Positions 42,226-50,392 of a DNA stretch of 64,000 nucleotides are shown in pieces. The notes beneath the pieces were generated by a model. The model was not told where the DNA came from. It saw only the letters and a program-made list of their open reading frames with translations, and searched no databases. Position 1 is the stretch's first letter; each line of letters begins with the position of its first letter. The translations under genes were made by a program, and so were the position numbers. The stretch covers positions 1 through 64,000 of the forward strand of contig JBMOMN010000032.1 in assembly GCA_049324115.1 (NCBI GenBank), read 5' to 3'. The DNA comes from UBA5796 sp040752455 (lineage in GTDB: Bacteria; Chloroflexota; Anaerolineae; Anaerolineales; Villigracilaceae).

Positions 42226-42696
42226 ATGAGCAAGAAATTCAAGAACGGCCGCAGGCAGCCGAACAGGACGGCCAACCCGCTGGTCTGGATGATCGGCGGA
42301 GGCGTCTTGCTGCTTGCGGCGGCCCTGTTCGTCGCCTTCGGCAACCGCGACGGCGGCGGGACCCCATCCCTGGCCGTGGACCGGTCGGTGATAGACTACG
42401 GCGAGGTCAAGCTGGAAACCAACCTGACCTTCGAGGTGACTGTCACCAATACCGGCGACAGCACGCTGCGGTTCAAGGAAAAACCCTACATCGAAGTCCG
42501 GGAGGGGTGTTGACCGCCTGACCTGGCCATCGGTTCGATGGTTTTGAAACCCGGCGAAAGCACCGTGATCCGCTCATCGGTCTTTATGATGCATGCAGGC
42601 ATGGATGGCCCGCACGATTTTGCCGTCCACCTGAAGACCAACGACCCGGCCCAGCCGGACCTGATCGTCTCGGTGCTGTCCAACTGGGTCCCGTAA
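42226..42696 (+). CDS. DUF1573-like membrane-anchored protein with in-frame TGA: probable selenoprotein (Cys-Sec)
   Basis: Reads 156 residues if the TGA at 42511-42513 (codon 96) is decoded. Residues 20-40 are a membrane helix (VWMIGGGVLLLAAALFVAF). An immunoglobulin-like DUF1573 domain follows (AVDRSVIDYGEVKLETNLTFEV). Before the TGA: EVREGC. After it: PPDLAIGSMVLKPGESTV, then SSVFMMHAGMDGPHDFAVHL, clearly the same domain, ending at TAA 42694. I recall family members with a Cys-Cys-Pro-Pro motif here, so Sec would replace the second Cys. A hairpin CCATC-GGTTC-GATGG begins 13 nt after the TGA. Alternatives are a nonsense mutation or a base error. GAGGAGG precedes the ATG, which follows the previous stop directly. 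Confidence 0.7.
42514..42545 (+). promoter_or_regulatory. candidate bacterial SECIS hairpin
   Basis: Stem CCATC (42527-42531) with GATGG (42537-42541), extendable by two G-U pairs, loop GGTTC. The loop G lies 18 bases after the TGA, the same distance I recall for the E. coli fdhF element, whose loop also contains GGU. It is also coding (Asp-Leu-Ala-Ile-Gly-Ser-Met). Confidence 0.6.
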
Positions 42697-42744
42697 GAAA
42701 AGCCGGTTCTTCAACGACTTACGGCTATACCTTTTTACCGGGAA

Positions 42745-42810
42745 AACCTTTGGAGTCCAACGTCTCCTGACGTTGGAAACTGTCCAAAGTCGGGAGACTT
42801 GGGACTCCTT
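42745..42810. repeat. GGAGTCC...GGACTCC clover-shaped repeat
   Basis: The outer GGAGTCC/GGACTCC stem encloses two hairpins (CCAACGT..ACGTTGG and CCAAAGT..ACTTGG). It has the same design as the GGAGTGC elements at 25590 and 46751. Confidence 0.7.
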
Positions 42811-42909
42811 TTTCATCCTTCGGGGTGAACGGAGTTCATGAATACTTTGTGTTGGGGGTTTTTCCCGCCCAATGCGGGAGAGCCTGACTTACTTTATGGA
42901 GGTATGAAG

Positions 42910-43506
42910 ATGAGCAAATCGAAACGCCAGCAGGTGCGTGAGCGCCAGCGCCGCCAGAAAACCAGGAACACCATCATCTGGGGCTTGCTGGGCGCAGGGG
43001 TGATCGCGGTGATCGGGGCGTTCATCTGGCAGAACGCCCGCCCGGTTGGGGCGGTGGGCGAGGCGGTAGATGTCTCGCCCGATTACGTCAACCACATCGA
43101 GGAGGGGACCGACCCCGGCCCGTTCCCGTCCAACCCGCCGGCCGGGGGACGGCATTACGCCAGCGAGTTCGATGCCGGTTTTTATGAAGAGACCTCGCCC
43201 CAGGCGCAACTGGCCTACCCCGAAGGGTATATCGGGCATAACCTCGAACACGGGTACGTCGTCTTCTGGTACAACTGCGCCCTGTTGAGCGTCAGCGAGT
43301 GCGACACGCTCAAAGCTGAGATCCGCTCGGTGATGGACGAGTTCGGCGGGTTCAAGCTGATCGCCTTCCCCTGGCCGCCGCTGGACGTCCCGGCGGCGAT
43401 GACTTCGTGGGGGCGCATCCTGCGCTTCGATTCCTTCGACCCGGAGACGGCCGCGGATTTCGTCCGGGCCAACCGGAACAAGTCGCCTGAACCGAACGCC
43501 CCGTAA
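42910..43506 (+). CDS. DUF3105 domain membrane-anchored protein
   Basis: A 198-residue protein: short basic cytoplasmic N-terminus, one helix (NTIIWGLLGAGVIAVIGAFIW) and an outer DUF3105 domain with VNHIEEGTDPGPFPSNPPAGGRHYA and IGHNLEHGYVVFWYNC. The His/Cys pattern (GRHYA, HNLEHG, YNC) suggests metal or redox chemistry, but the family function is unknown. The start is ATG 42910, seven bases after GGAGGT; ATG 42904 is too close. It commonly travels with DUF2085 proteins and is followed here by one after five bases. Confidence 0.78.
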   Translation: MSKSKRQQVRERQRRQKTRNTIIWGLLGAGVIAVIGAFIWQNARPVGAVGEAVDVSPDYVNHIEEGTDPGPFPSNPPAGGRHYASEFDAGFYEETSPQAQLAYPEGYIGHNLEHGYVVFWYNCALLSVSECDTLKAEIRSVMDEFGGFKLIAFPWPPLDVPAAMTSWGRILRFDSFDPETAADFVRANRNKSPEPNAP

Positions 43507-43511
43507 TAGTT

Positions 43512-44207
43512 ATGGCCGGTCTCTCTCTCGCCTCTCGCGAACCCCTCTCGCTGGCCGGACGGCTGGCGAAGAACTGGTTCCTCGTCTTTGCCGTCGTTTA
43601 CGGCCTGTGGGTCTGGACGCCGTTCCTGGCCCCGCTCTTCATGCGCCTGGGCTGGGACGGCCCGGCCAATGCGATATACTTCGTCTATTCGTTTTTCTGC
43701 CACCAGTTGCCGGAGCGTTCGTACTTCCTGTTCGGCCCCCAGGTGAACTATTCGCTGGCCGAGATCCAGGCCGCATGGGTGGACACGATCAACCCGCTGC
43801 TGCTGCGCCAGTTCACCGGCGCGGCGGGGATGGGCTGGAAGGTGGCCTGGTCTGACCGGATGATCTCGTTCTACGGCGGCGTCTGGCTCTTCGGGCTGCT
43901 CTGGTATCCGCTTCGCCGCCGGGTCAAAAACTTGCCCTGGTGGGGGCTGGCCCTCTTCCTGCTCCCGATGGCACTGGACGGCGGCACGCACTTCATCAGC
44001 GACCTGGCCGGGATCGGGCAGGGTTTCCGGGATACCAACCTGTGGCTGGCAGCTCTGACCAATTCCGCTTTCCCTGCGGACTTCTACGCCGGGGACGCGC
44101 TCGGCTCGTTCAACTCGTGGATGCGGATCATCACCGGCCTGCTGGCCGGGCTGGGACTGGTCTGGTTCGCCTTCCCGCTGATCGAAAAGTCTGTTCCTGA
44201 TGCGTAG
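43512..44207 (+). CDS. DUF2085 integral membrane protein
   Basis: A 231-residue membrane protein with four to five helices. The family signatures VYSFFCHQLPERSYFLFGP, SDRMISFYGGVWLFGLLWYPL and PMALDGGTHFISDLAG are all present; the Cys-His pair in FFCHQLPER is the hallmark. Biochemical role unknown. It lies five bases after the DUF3105 gene and is followed by a block of hairpin repeats. Confidence 0.8.
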   Translation: MAGLSLASREPLSLAGRLAKNWFLVFAVVYGLWVWTPFLAPLFMRLGWDGPANAIYFVYSFFCHQLPERSYFLFGPQVNYSLAEIQAAWVDTINPLLLRQFTGAAGMGWKVAWSDRMISFYGGVWLFGLLWYPLRRRVKNLPWWGLALFLLPMALDGGTHFISDLAGIGQGFRDTNLWLAALTNSAFPADFYAGDALGSFNSWMRIITGLLAGLGLVWFAFPLIEKSVPDA

Positions 44208-44312
44208 GTCACGTTTTCAACGTAACTGTCGCGCAGAAATGGTCTGTTGTGTAGGTCGCGTTTTCAACGCGACTGATTCGCAGAGGTGGTCACGCTTCAA
44301 GCGTGACCTACA
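44206..44312. repeat. three-hairpin repeat block (GTAGGTCACG...CGTGACCTAC)
   Basis: Hairpins GTCACGTTTTCAACGTAAC, GTCGCGTTTTCAACGCGAC and GGTCACGCTTCAAGCGTGACC lie in a row; the outermost arms GTAGGTCACG and CGTGACCTAC can also pair. It lies directly before the response regulator gene. Confidence 0.75.
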
Positions 44313-44337
44313 AGTGACCTGCAGGTAAAATAACACT

Positions 44338-45003
44338 ATGAAAAAGATCCGCACCTTGATCGCAGACGATCATATCATCGTCCGGGCCGGGATCCGCCAG
44401 TTCCTGGAATCGGCCCCGGACATCGAAGTCGTGGCTGAGGCCGAGGACGGGGAACAGGCCAGGTCGCTGATCCAGGCCGAACGCCCGGACGTGGCGGTGC
44501 TGGACATCCAGATGCCGAAAGCGACCGGGATCGAGGTCACGCGCTGGGCCAGGACCAACGCCCGGGGCGTCGGCATCCTGATCCTGACCGCGTACGACGA
44601 CGATCCCTACGTGATGGCCGTCTTGCAGGCCGGGGCGAACGGTTACGTGCTCAAGACTGCCGCCCCCGACGACATCGTCCAGGCCGTGCGGGATGTGCAT
44701 GCCGGGAAGTCGGTGCTCGACCCGTCCGTGACCGGGGCGCTGATGGCCCATCTTTTCCACAAGCCTGAGGTCCAGCCGGTGGAGCAGCCGACCGAGCGGG
44801 AGATGGAAGTGTTGCGCCTGGCGGCCCGGGGTTTCACCAACAAGGCCATCGGCGTGCAATTGGGCATCAGCGACCGCACCGTGCAGGGACACCTGGCGCA
44901 CATCTTCGACAAGCTGCAAGCCGGCAGCCGCACCGAGGCGGTGATGCGGGCCGTGTCGCTGGGCTGGATCGCGCAAGACACCGGCACGCTTTCGGAAGAG
45001 TAG
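44338..45003 (+). CDS. NarL/FixJ-family response regulator
   Basis: A 221-residue transcription factor. The receiver domain has Asp10-Asp11 and the phospho-acceptor Asp56 (VAVLDIQMP). The C-terminal LuxR-type HTH is REMEVLRLAARGFTNKAIGVQLGISDRTVQGHLAHIFDKL. It is followed after five bases by its cognate kinase. Targets are not identified; nearby copper/redox genes are candidates. Confidence 0.9.
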   Translation: MKKIRTLIADDHIIVRAGIRQFLESAPDIEVVAEAEDGEQARSLIQAERPDVAVLDIQMPKATGIEVTRWARTNARGVGILILTAYDDDPYVMAVLQAGANGYVLKTAAPDDIVQAVRDVHAGKSVLDPSVTGALMAHLFHKPEVQPVEQPTEREMEVLRLAARGFTNKAIGVQLGISDRTVQGHLAHIFDKLQAGSRTEAVMRAVSLGWIAQDTGTLSEE

Positions 45004-45008
45004 CCTGG

Positions 45009-46736
45009 ATGCCGCAGGGCAAATTCCCCGATCTGAAATTATTCTGGCAGGGTTCCACCCTGCAACTGCTGGGCGTGATCATCCTGCCGCTGGCGCTGCT
45101 GGTGCTGGTCTTCGCGCTGGGCAGCACCTGGCTGCACCAGCAGGCCATGCGGGATATGGTCGGCGAGCGGGACGCGCTGGCCGTGCAGGCCGCGGCCGGG
45201 GCGCTTGGCACGGAGGTCCACCACCGCGTTGCGGCGATGCGCGGCCTGGCCTTGCGGGCGCTCGACAGCGACGACCTCACCCGGCAAACCCTGGCCTCCT
45301 ACGAATTCCTGGCTCCCGATTTCGACCTGGGGATGGCCCTGTTCTCGTCGAAGGGGACATTCCTGGCAGGCACGACCGGTCCCGGCCCGGACTGGGAGAC
45401 GCTGGCTGCCCAGCCCGGTTTTGCGGATTTCGTCCGGCGCAGCGACGAGACGGGGGCGCTCATCGAGTGGACCTTCGACGGCGCTCCGGCGGTGCTGGTC
45501 AGCGCCTCGTCCCCGGACCGGAGGCTGGTCGCCGTAGGCGGGATCTCTGCCGGGGCCCTGGCCGGACACATCCTCACCAACGTGCTGCCCGGCGAGCGGG
45601 AGGCCCGGCTTTTCATCGTCAATAGCCGGCGTATGGTGGTTTACCAGAGCGGGGCGGAGGGCTATGGGATCGATCCCGCCACCCATCCAGGCGTGGACGA
45701 GGCCTTGCAGGGCACGAGCGGCACGTTGTACACCCAAGACCGGGGCCTTGAGCACGTGGTTTCTTACAGCCCGGTCCAGCTGCTGGGCTGGGCGCTGGTC
45801 TTGGAGGAACCCTGGCAGGCGGTCGCGACCCCGATCCTGACTACCACCCAGGTCGCGCCGCTGGTGCTGGTCCCGCTGCTGCTCATCACCCTGGCCGGAC
45901 TGTGGTTCGGCGCCCGCCAGATCGTCCGCCCGCTGCGTGACCTGGAGCGCAAGTCGGCTCAACTGGCCTGGGGCGAGGCGGGCGGGATCGAGGAACCGGT
46001 CGGCGGGATCGCCGAGATCCGCCACCTGCAGGCCGGGCTGGCCCACATGGCCCGCAAGGTCCGGGCCGCCCAGCGCAGCCTGCGGGACTACATCGGCGTC
46101 ATCACCGACGCCCAGGAGGATGAGCGCCGCCGCCTGGCGCGCGAACTGCACGACGATACCCTCCAATCCATCATCGCCCTCAAACAGCGGGTGCAACTGG
46201 CGCAAAAGAACGCCCCGGACGAAGCCTCGCGGCGATCCTTACAGGAACTGGCTGCCATCGCCGAGCAGACCATCGAGAACCTGCGCCGCACCACCCGCGC
46301 CCTGCGACCGGTCTATCTCGAAGACCTGGGGCTGGTCACGGCCCTGGAGATGCTCGCCCGCGAAACCGAATCGGTCTCGAAGATCAGGGTGGTTTTCCAA
46401 AAGGACGGCGTGGAGGAACGCCTGTCTGCCCCGGTCGAACTGGCGCTCTACCGCATGGCCCAGGAGGCCTTGAGCAACGTGGCCCGCCACGCCCGGGCCA
46501 CGCAGGCCGAGTTGGGCATCGCCTTCGGCCACGATCTGATCGAAATGCGGATCGCCGACGACGGCATTGGCTTCGACGCGCCCAACACGCCGGCCGACTT
46601 TGCCCCCTCGGGCCATTTCGGGCTGCTGGGCATGTACGAACGGGCCGACCTGATCGGGGCGCGGCTGAGCATCAAATCGTCAACAGGAAAGGGCACGCAC
46701 CTGGCCATCCAATTGCCAAAAGCCAAATCTGTTTAG
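45009..46736 (+). CDS. membrane sensor histidine kinase, NarX/HisKA_3 type
   Basis: A 575-residue kinase. The N-terminal helix is LLGVIILPLALLVLVFALG, followed by an extracytoplasmic cache-like sensor of about 250 residues, a second helix VLVPLLLITLAGLWF and a HAMP-like segment (PLRDLERKSAQLAWG). The HisKA_3 dimer domain has the phospho-His in ERRRLARELHDDTLQSI (about residue 380). The ATPase domain has ADDGIGFDAP and GHFGLLGMYERA. It forms a two-component system with the preceding regulator. The ligand is unknown. Confidence 0.9.
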   Translation: MPQGKFPDLKLFWQGSTLQLLGVIILPLALLVLVFALGSTWLHQQAMRDMVGERDALAVQAAAGALGTEVHHRVAAMRGLALRALDSDDLTRQTLASYEFLAPDFDLGMALFSSKGTFLAGTTGPGPDWETLAAQPGFADFVRRSDETGALIEWTFDGAPAVLVSASSPDRRLVAVGGISAGALAGHILTNVLPGEREARLFIVNSRRMVVYQSGAEGYGIDPATHPGVDEALQGTSGTLYTQDRGLEHVVSYSPVQLLGWALVLEEPWQAVATPILTTTQVAPLVLVPLLLITLAGLWFGARQIVRPLRDLERKSAQLAWGEAGGIEEPVGGIAEIRHLQAGLAHMARKVRAAQRSLRDYIGVITDAQEDERRRLARELHDDTLQSIIALKQRVQLAQKNAPDEASRRSLQELAAIAEQTIENLRRTTRALRPVYLEDLGLVTALEMLARETESVSKIRVVFQKDGVEERLSAPVELALYRMAQEALSNVARHARATQAELGIAFGHDLIEMRIADDGIGFDAPNTPADFAPSGHFGLLGMYERADLIGARLSIKSSTGKGTHLAIQLPKAKSV

Positions 46737-47077
46737 TGCCTGTCCGAAAAGGAGTGCAAACTTCAGTTTGCAAGTTCCCAGCTTCAGCTTGCAAGATTCC
46801 AGCGGACTGAAGTCCGCACTCCAGGAATTTTCGGACAGAAACTTCGAGCCTATCCGAAAAAGGAGTGCAAACTTCAGTTTGCAAGTTCCCAGCTTCAGCT
46901 TGCAAGATTCCAGCGGACTGAAGTCCGCACTCCTTTCAAAAGGTTTTCCCGTAGATGTAGAGCAAACTGCCAATTTGCTCCCCTGGAATATAGGCCATTT
47001 TGCTTATACCGGCATAGGCGCAAAGCCGCTGTAAAGCCGCGCTCCGGCGGCGTAAACTAAAGGGGAAAGGAGAGTTT
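46737..47077. repeat. repeat-rich spacer: two identical 72-bp multi-hairpin elements plus GAGCAAA palindrome
   Basis: No gene. Identical 72-bp elements lie at 46751-46822 and 46862-46933. Each has outer GGAGTGC/GCACTCC arms and inner hairpins GCAAACTTCAGTTTGC, GCTTCAGC and GCGGACTGAAGTCCGC. The first copy is further flanked by CTGTCCGAAAA and TTTTCGGACAG (46740-46750, 46828-46838). The GAGCAAACTGCC palindrome follows at 46957-46982, then the operator candidate at 46990-47007 and the copper ATPase leader. Confidence 0.85.
46990..47007 (+). promoter_or_regulatory. 18-bp palindromic operator candidate, copy 2
   Basis: ATAGGC-CATTTT-GCTTAT, one mismatch from the perfect palindrome at 38772-38789, about 70 bases before the copper ATPase gene. 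The central CATTTT is identical in both copies. Confidence 0.6.
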
Positions 47078-49222
47078 ATGGACAGCCACAGCACCGAACA
47101 CAGGAACCATCATCCGCACGAAGGTCATGGGGAACATTCCGGCCACGACGTGCCGGCCCAAACCCAAACAATAGACCATACCGCCCACGCAATGGAAGCC
47201 CCGGCCCGTGAGACGGAACACGCCGCCCATCGCGAACACGCCGGGCACGCCGCCGACCATACCGGCCACGAGCAGATGTTCCGGGTCCGCTTCTGGTGGA
47301 GCCTGGCCCTGAGCCTCCCGGTTTTGCTCTACAGCGAAATGCTCCAGGGCTGGCTGGGCTTCACCATGCCGGCCTTTCCCGGCAGCGGCTGGGTCCCGTT
47401 CGTTTTCTCGCTGGTCATCTTCGGCTACGGCGGCGTGCCCTTTTTGCAAATGGCCGTCCCCGAACTGCGCAACCGCAAACCGGGCATGATGACCCTCATC
47501 TCGCTGGCGATCTCGGTCGCGTTCGTTTACAGCCTGCTGGCCCAACTGACGGCCATCGGCGAGGGCTTCTTTTGGGAATTGGTCACGCTGATTGACATCA
47601 TGCTCCTCGGCCACTGGCTGGAGATGCGCTCGGTGCGCCAGGCTTCGGGGGCCTTGAACGAACTGGCTAAACTCATGCCCGACGAAGCCGAACGGATCCG
47701 GGCAGACGGCTCCACCCAAACCGTCCCGGCCGCGGCGCTCCGGACCGGGGACCTGCTCCTGGTCCGGCCCGGGGCCAGCGTCCCGGCTGACGGGGAGGTG
47801 GTCGAGGGCCAATCCAGCCTGAACGAATCCATGATCACCGGCGAATCCAACCCGGTAGACAAGTCGCCAGGCTCGAAGGTCATCGCCGGGACGATAAATG
47901 GAGATGCCAGCCTGCGGGTGCGCGTCACTGCCACCGGCGACCAGACCGCCCTGGCGGGCATCATGCGCCTGGTGGAGCAGGCCCAGCAGTCCAAGTCGCA
48001 GACCCAGGTGCTGGCCGACAAGGCCGCCGGCTGGCTGTTCTACATCGCCCTGGCTGTGGCCGCCCTTACCACGATAGCCTGGATCGTCGCGGTCGGGTTC
48101 AACGTGGAAGTCCTGAAGCGGGTCGTGACCGTGCTGGTCATCGCCTGCCCGCACGCCCTGGGGCTGGCTGTCCCGCTGGTGGTGGCGATCACCACCGCAA
48201 TGGGCGCCAACAACGGCGTCCTGGTGCGCGACCGGCTTGCGCTGGAAGCCGCCCGTGAGATTGACGTGGTGGTCTTCGACAAGACCGGCACGCTGACCGA
48301 AGGCCGGTTCGGCGTGGTGGGCATGAAGACCGTCAATGGCTGGGACGAAGACAAGGCCCTGGCTCTGGCGGCAGCCATCGAAGGCGACTCGGAGCACCTG
48401 ATCGCCCAGGCGGTGCGGCGGGCCGCGCGGGAACGTGGGCTGGCCCTGCCTTCGATCAGCGATTTCGCCGCCTTGAAAGGGCGCGGCGTGCGTGCCAGGC
48501 GTGACGGCAAGACCGTGTACGTGGGCGGCCCGCGCCTGCTGGAAATGCTCGGCCTGACCCCCTCGAATGAGATCGAGGCGTTTTCCGAAACGGCTGGCGG
48601 GAGGTCCCAGAGCGTGATTTACCTTGCGGAAGAAGAGGAGATCGTCGCCGCCTTCGCCGTGGCGGACGTCGTCCGCCCGGAGAGCCGGCGGGCCGTCGAG
48701 CGCCTGCACGAAATGGGCGTGGAAGTCGCCATGCTGACCGGCGACAGCCGTCCTGTGGCCGAGGCGGTGGCGGCCGAACTGGGCATTGACCACTTCTTTG
48801 CCGAAGTCCTGCCGGAGCACAAGGACCAGAAAGTGGCCGAGTTGCAGCGACAGGGTAAGCGCGTGGCCATGGTCGGCGACGGGGTCAACGACGCCCCGGC
48901 CCTGACCCGCGCCGACGTGGGCATTGCCATCGGCGGCGGCACGGACGTGGCGATCGAGTCCGCCGGGCTGATCCTGGTCCAGAGCAACCCGCTGGACGTG
49001 GTCAAGATCTTCACCTTGAGCCGGGCCAGTTACCGCAAGATGATCCAGAACCTGTGGTGGGCGGCGGGCTATAACATCGTGGCCCTGCCCCTGGCGGCGG
49101 GCGTCCTGGCTCCCTGGGGCATCCTGCTTTCACCGGCGGTGGGCGCGCTGTTCATGTCGTTGAGCACGGTCATTGTGGCGATCAACGCCCAGTTGCTGCG
49201 CCGGACTGTTCTATCCGTGTAA
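47078..49222 (+). CDS. copB: CPH-type copper-exporting P-type ATPase (P1B-3, CopB-like)
   Basis: Inner-membrane pump of 714 residues that exports copper (or silver). The N-terminal 70 residues are His-rich (HRNHHPHEGHGEHSGHD and onward), replacing the usual CxxC domain and fitting CopB-type pumps. The ion site is CPHALG (about residue 357) rather than CPC. The phosphorylation site is DKTGTLTEG (about residue 402), and the actuator and hinge are ITGESNPV and GDGVNDAPAL. AAAGGAGAG precedes the ATG. It is followed by a small zinc-ribbon membrane protein and a Met-rich protein. A palindrome shared with the PCYCGC/CuA cluster lies upstream. Confidence 0.93.
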   Translation: MDSHSTEHRNHHPHEGHGEHSGHDVPAQTQTIDHTAHAMEAPARETEHAAHREHAGHAADHTGHEQMFRVRFWWSLALSLPVLLYSEMLQGWLGFTMPAFPGSGWVPFVFSLVIFGYGGVPFLQMAVPELRNRKPGMMTLISLAISVAFVYSLLAQLTAIGEGFFWELVTLIDIMLLGHWLEMRSVRQASGALNELAKLMPDEAERIRADGSTQTVPAAALRTGDLLLVRPGASVPADGEVVEGQSSLNESMITGESNPVDKSPGSKVIAGTINGDASLRVRVTATGDQTALAGIMRLVEQAQQSKSQTQVLADKAAGWLFYIALAVAALTTIAWIVAVGFNVEVLKRVVTVLVIACPHALGLAVPLVVAITTAMGANNGVLVRDRLALEAAREIDVVVFDKTGTLTEGRFGVVGMKTVNGWDEDKALALAAAIEGDSEHLIAQAVRRAARERGLALPSISDFAALKGRGVRARRDGKTVYVGGPRLLEMLGLTPSNEIEAFSETAGGRSQSVIYLAEEEEIVAAFAVADVVRPESRRAVERLHEMGVEVAMLTGDSRPVAEAVAAELGIDHFFAEVLPEHKDQKVAELQRQGKRVAMVGDGVNDAPALTRADVGIAIGGGTDVAIESAGLILVQSNPLDVVKIFTLSRASYRKMIQNLWWAAGYNIVALPLAAGVLAPWGILLSPAVGALFMSLSTVIVAINAQLLRRTVLSV

Positions 49223-49232
49223 GGAAGGAGTG

Positions 49233-49484
49233 ATGGAAATGATGGGATTCGGTTTCCTGTTGATGTTGTTGGTGCTCGCGCTGCCCGTTGCGGCCATCGT
49301 TGCGCTGGTGATCTGGCTCAACCGGGGCAGCCTGCCCGGGAATCTCTTCGGGGTGAATCCGCCCTCGAGAAACCGGGAGCAGGCCACAGGTCCGGTAACG
49401 AGCCGCTTCTGCTCCCACTGCGGCGCGGGGCTGCAAGAAGGCTGGACGCATTGCCCGCAGTGCGGCGCGCCGGCCGGGTCTTGA
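49233..49484 (+). CDS. small membrane protein with C-terminal zinc ribbon
   Basis: An 83-residue protein: hydrophobic N-terminus (MMGFGFLLMLLVLALPVAAIVALVIWL) and a C-terminal zinc ribbon FCSHCGAG...HCPQCGAP. AAGGAAGGAG lies before two closely spaced ATGs (49233, 49239); the second has the more usual spacing. It follows the copper ATPase by 10 bases and is probably co-transcribed. Function unknown; a metal-sensing or chaperone role is a guess. Confidence 0.6.
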   Translation: MEMMGFGFLLMLLVLALPVAAIVALVIWLNRGSLPGNLFGVNPPSRNREQATGPVTSRFCSHCGAGLQEGWTHCPQCGAPAGS

Positions 49485-49512
49485 TCCGGTAATGTAAGAG
49501 AAGGAGAAAAAT

Positions 49513-50367
49513 ATGAGTAACACACTTCGGACTGTTTTGATTGTCGTTGTGGTGGTCGTCGTGGGCGCTGGCCTGTTCTTCGGGGGCATGGCATATAGCC
49601 GGATGATTGCCTGGTCTGCGGGCTACGGCCCGGGTTGGATGATGGGCGGAGGATACGCTCCTTACCAATCCGATACAGGCCAGCAGCCGTATTACGGACC
49701 GGCGGGCATGATGGGCGGTGCTGGTTATGGCGGGATGTTGGGGAGTGGGATGATGGGCGGTTTCGGCTCCCTTTATGGCGTGACACCTTTATCGGTTGAC
49801 GAGGCCCGCCAGTCGGTCGAGTCCTACCTGTCTTCGTTCGGTAACAGCGATCTGGCTATCGAAGAGATCATGACCTTCGACAACAATGCCTATGCCATTG
49901 TGACGGAAAAAAGCAGCGGTGTGGGCGCGTTCGAGTTGCTGGTTGATCCCGTCACCAGGGCGGTGTACCCTGAATACGGCCCCAACATGATGTGGAATCT
50001 GAAATACGGGATGATGAGCGGCTTTGGCGGTTACGGCCTGATGGGGCCTGGCATGATGATGGGCGGCGGTTTTGGCCCTGGCGGCATGATGAACGGTTTT
50101 GGCCCCGACAGCAACGCCCAGATCCCCGAGGTGTCGGCGGATATGTCGGTCAGCGCCGAAGAAGCGGCCCAGGTGGCCCAACAGTACCTGGACGCGTACT
50201 ATCCCGGCGTGGCGGTATCAGACGAGATAACCGCGTTCTACGGCTATTACACCCTCGACATCGAGCGGGAGGGGAAGATCATCGGGATGTTGAGCGTCAA
50301 CGGCTTTACCCGGCAGGTGTTCCTGCACACCTGGCACGGGACCTTCATCGAGATGAGCGAGGAGTAA
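49513..50367 (+). CDS. Met/Gly-rich exported protein with PepSY-like repeats
   Basis: A 284-residue protein anchored by an N-terminal helix (VLIVVVVVVVGAGLFFGGMAY) with a long outer part. It has two methionine/glycine-rich stretches (GPAGMMGGAGYGGMLGSGMMGGFG and MMSGFGGYGLMGPGMMMGGG), typical of copper(I) binding. Each is followed by a PepSY-like module (SVDEARQSVESYLSSF and SAEEAAQVAQQYLDAYYPG, then DIEREGKIIGMLSVN). AAGGAG precedes the ATG. With the pump and small zinc-ribbon protein it forms a likely copper-handling set. Confidence 0.75.
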   Translation: MSNTLRTVLIVVVVVVVGAGLFFGGMAYSRMIAWSAGYGPGWMMGGGYAPYQSDTGQQPYYGPAGMMGGAGYGGMLGSGMMGGFGSLYGVTPLSVDEARQSVESYLSSFGNSDLAIEEIMTFDNNAYAIVTEKSSGVGAFELLVDPVTRAVYPEYGPNMMWNLKYGMMSGFGGYGLMGPGMMMGGGFGPGGMMNGFGPDSNAQIPEVSADMSVSAEEAAQVAQQYLDAYYPGVAVSDEITAFYGYYTLDIEREGKIIGMLSVNGFTRQVFLHTWHGTFIEMSEE

Positions 50368-50392
50368 CCGGCATCCCCACGCCCATCAGCCC

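Noticed and set aside
42226..42513. Complete 95-residue protein ending at the TGA
   Set aside because: The following 60 codons continue the same domain in the same frame, so the short product would be a fragment.
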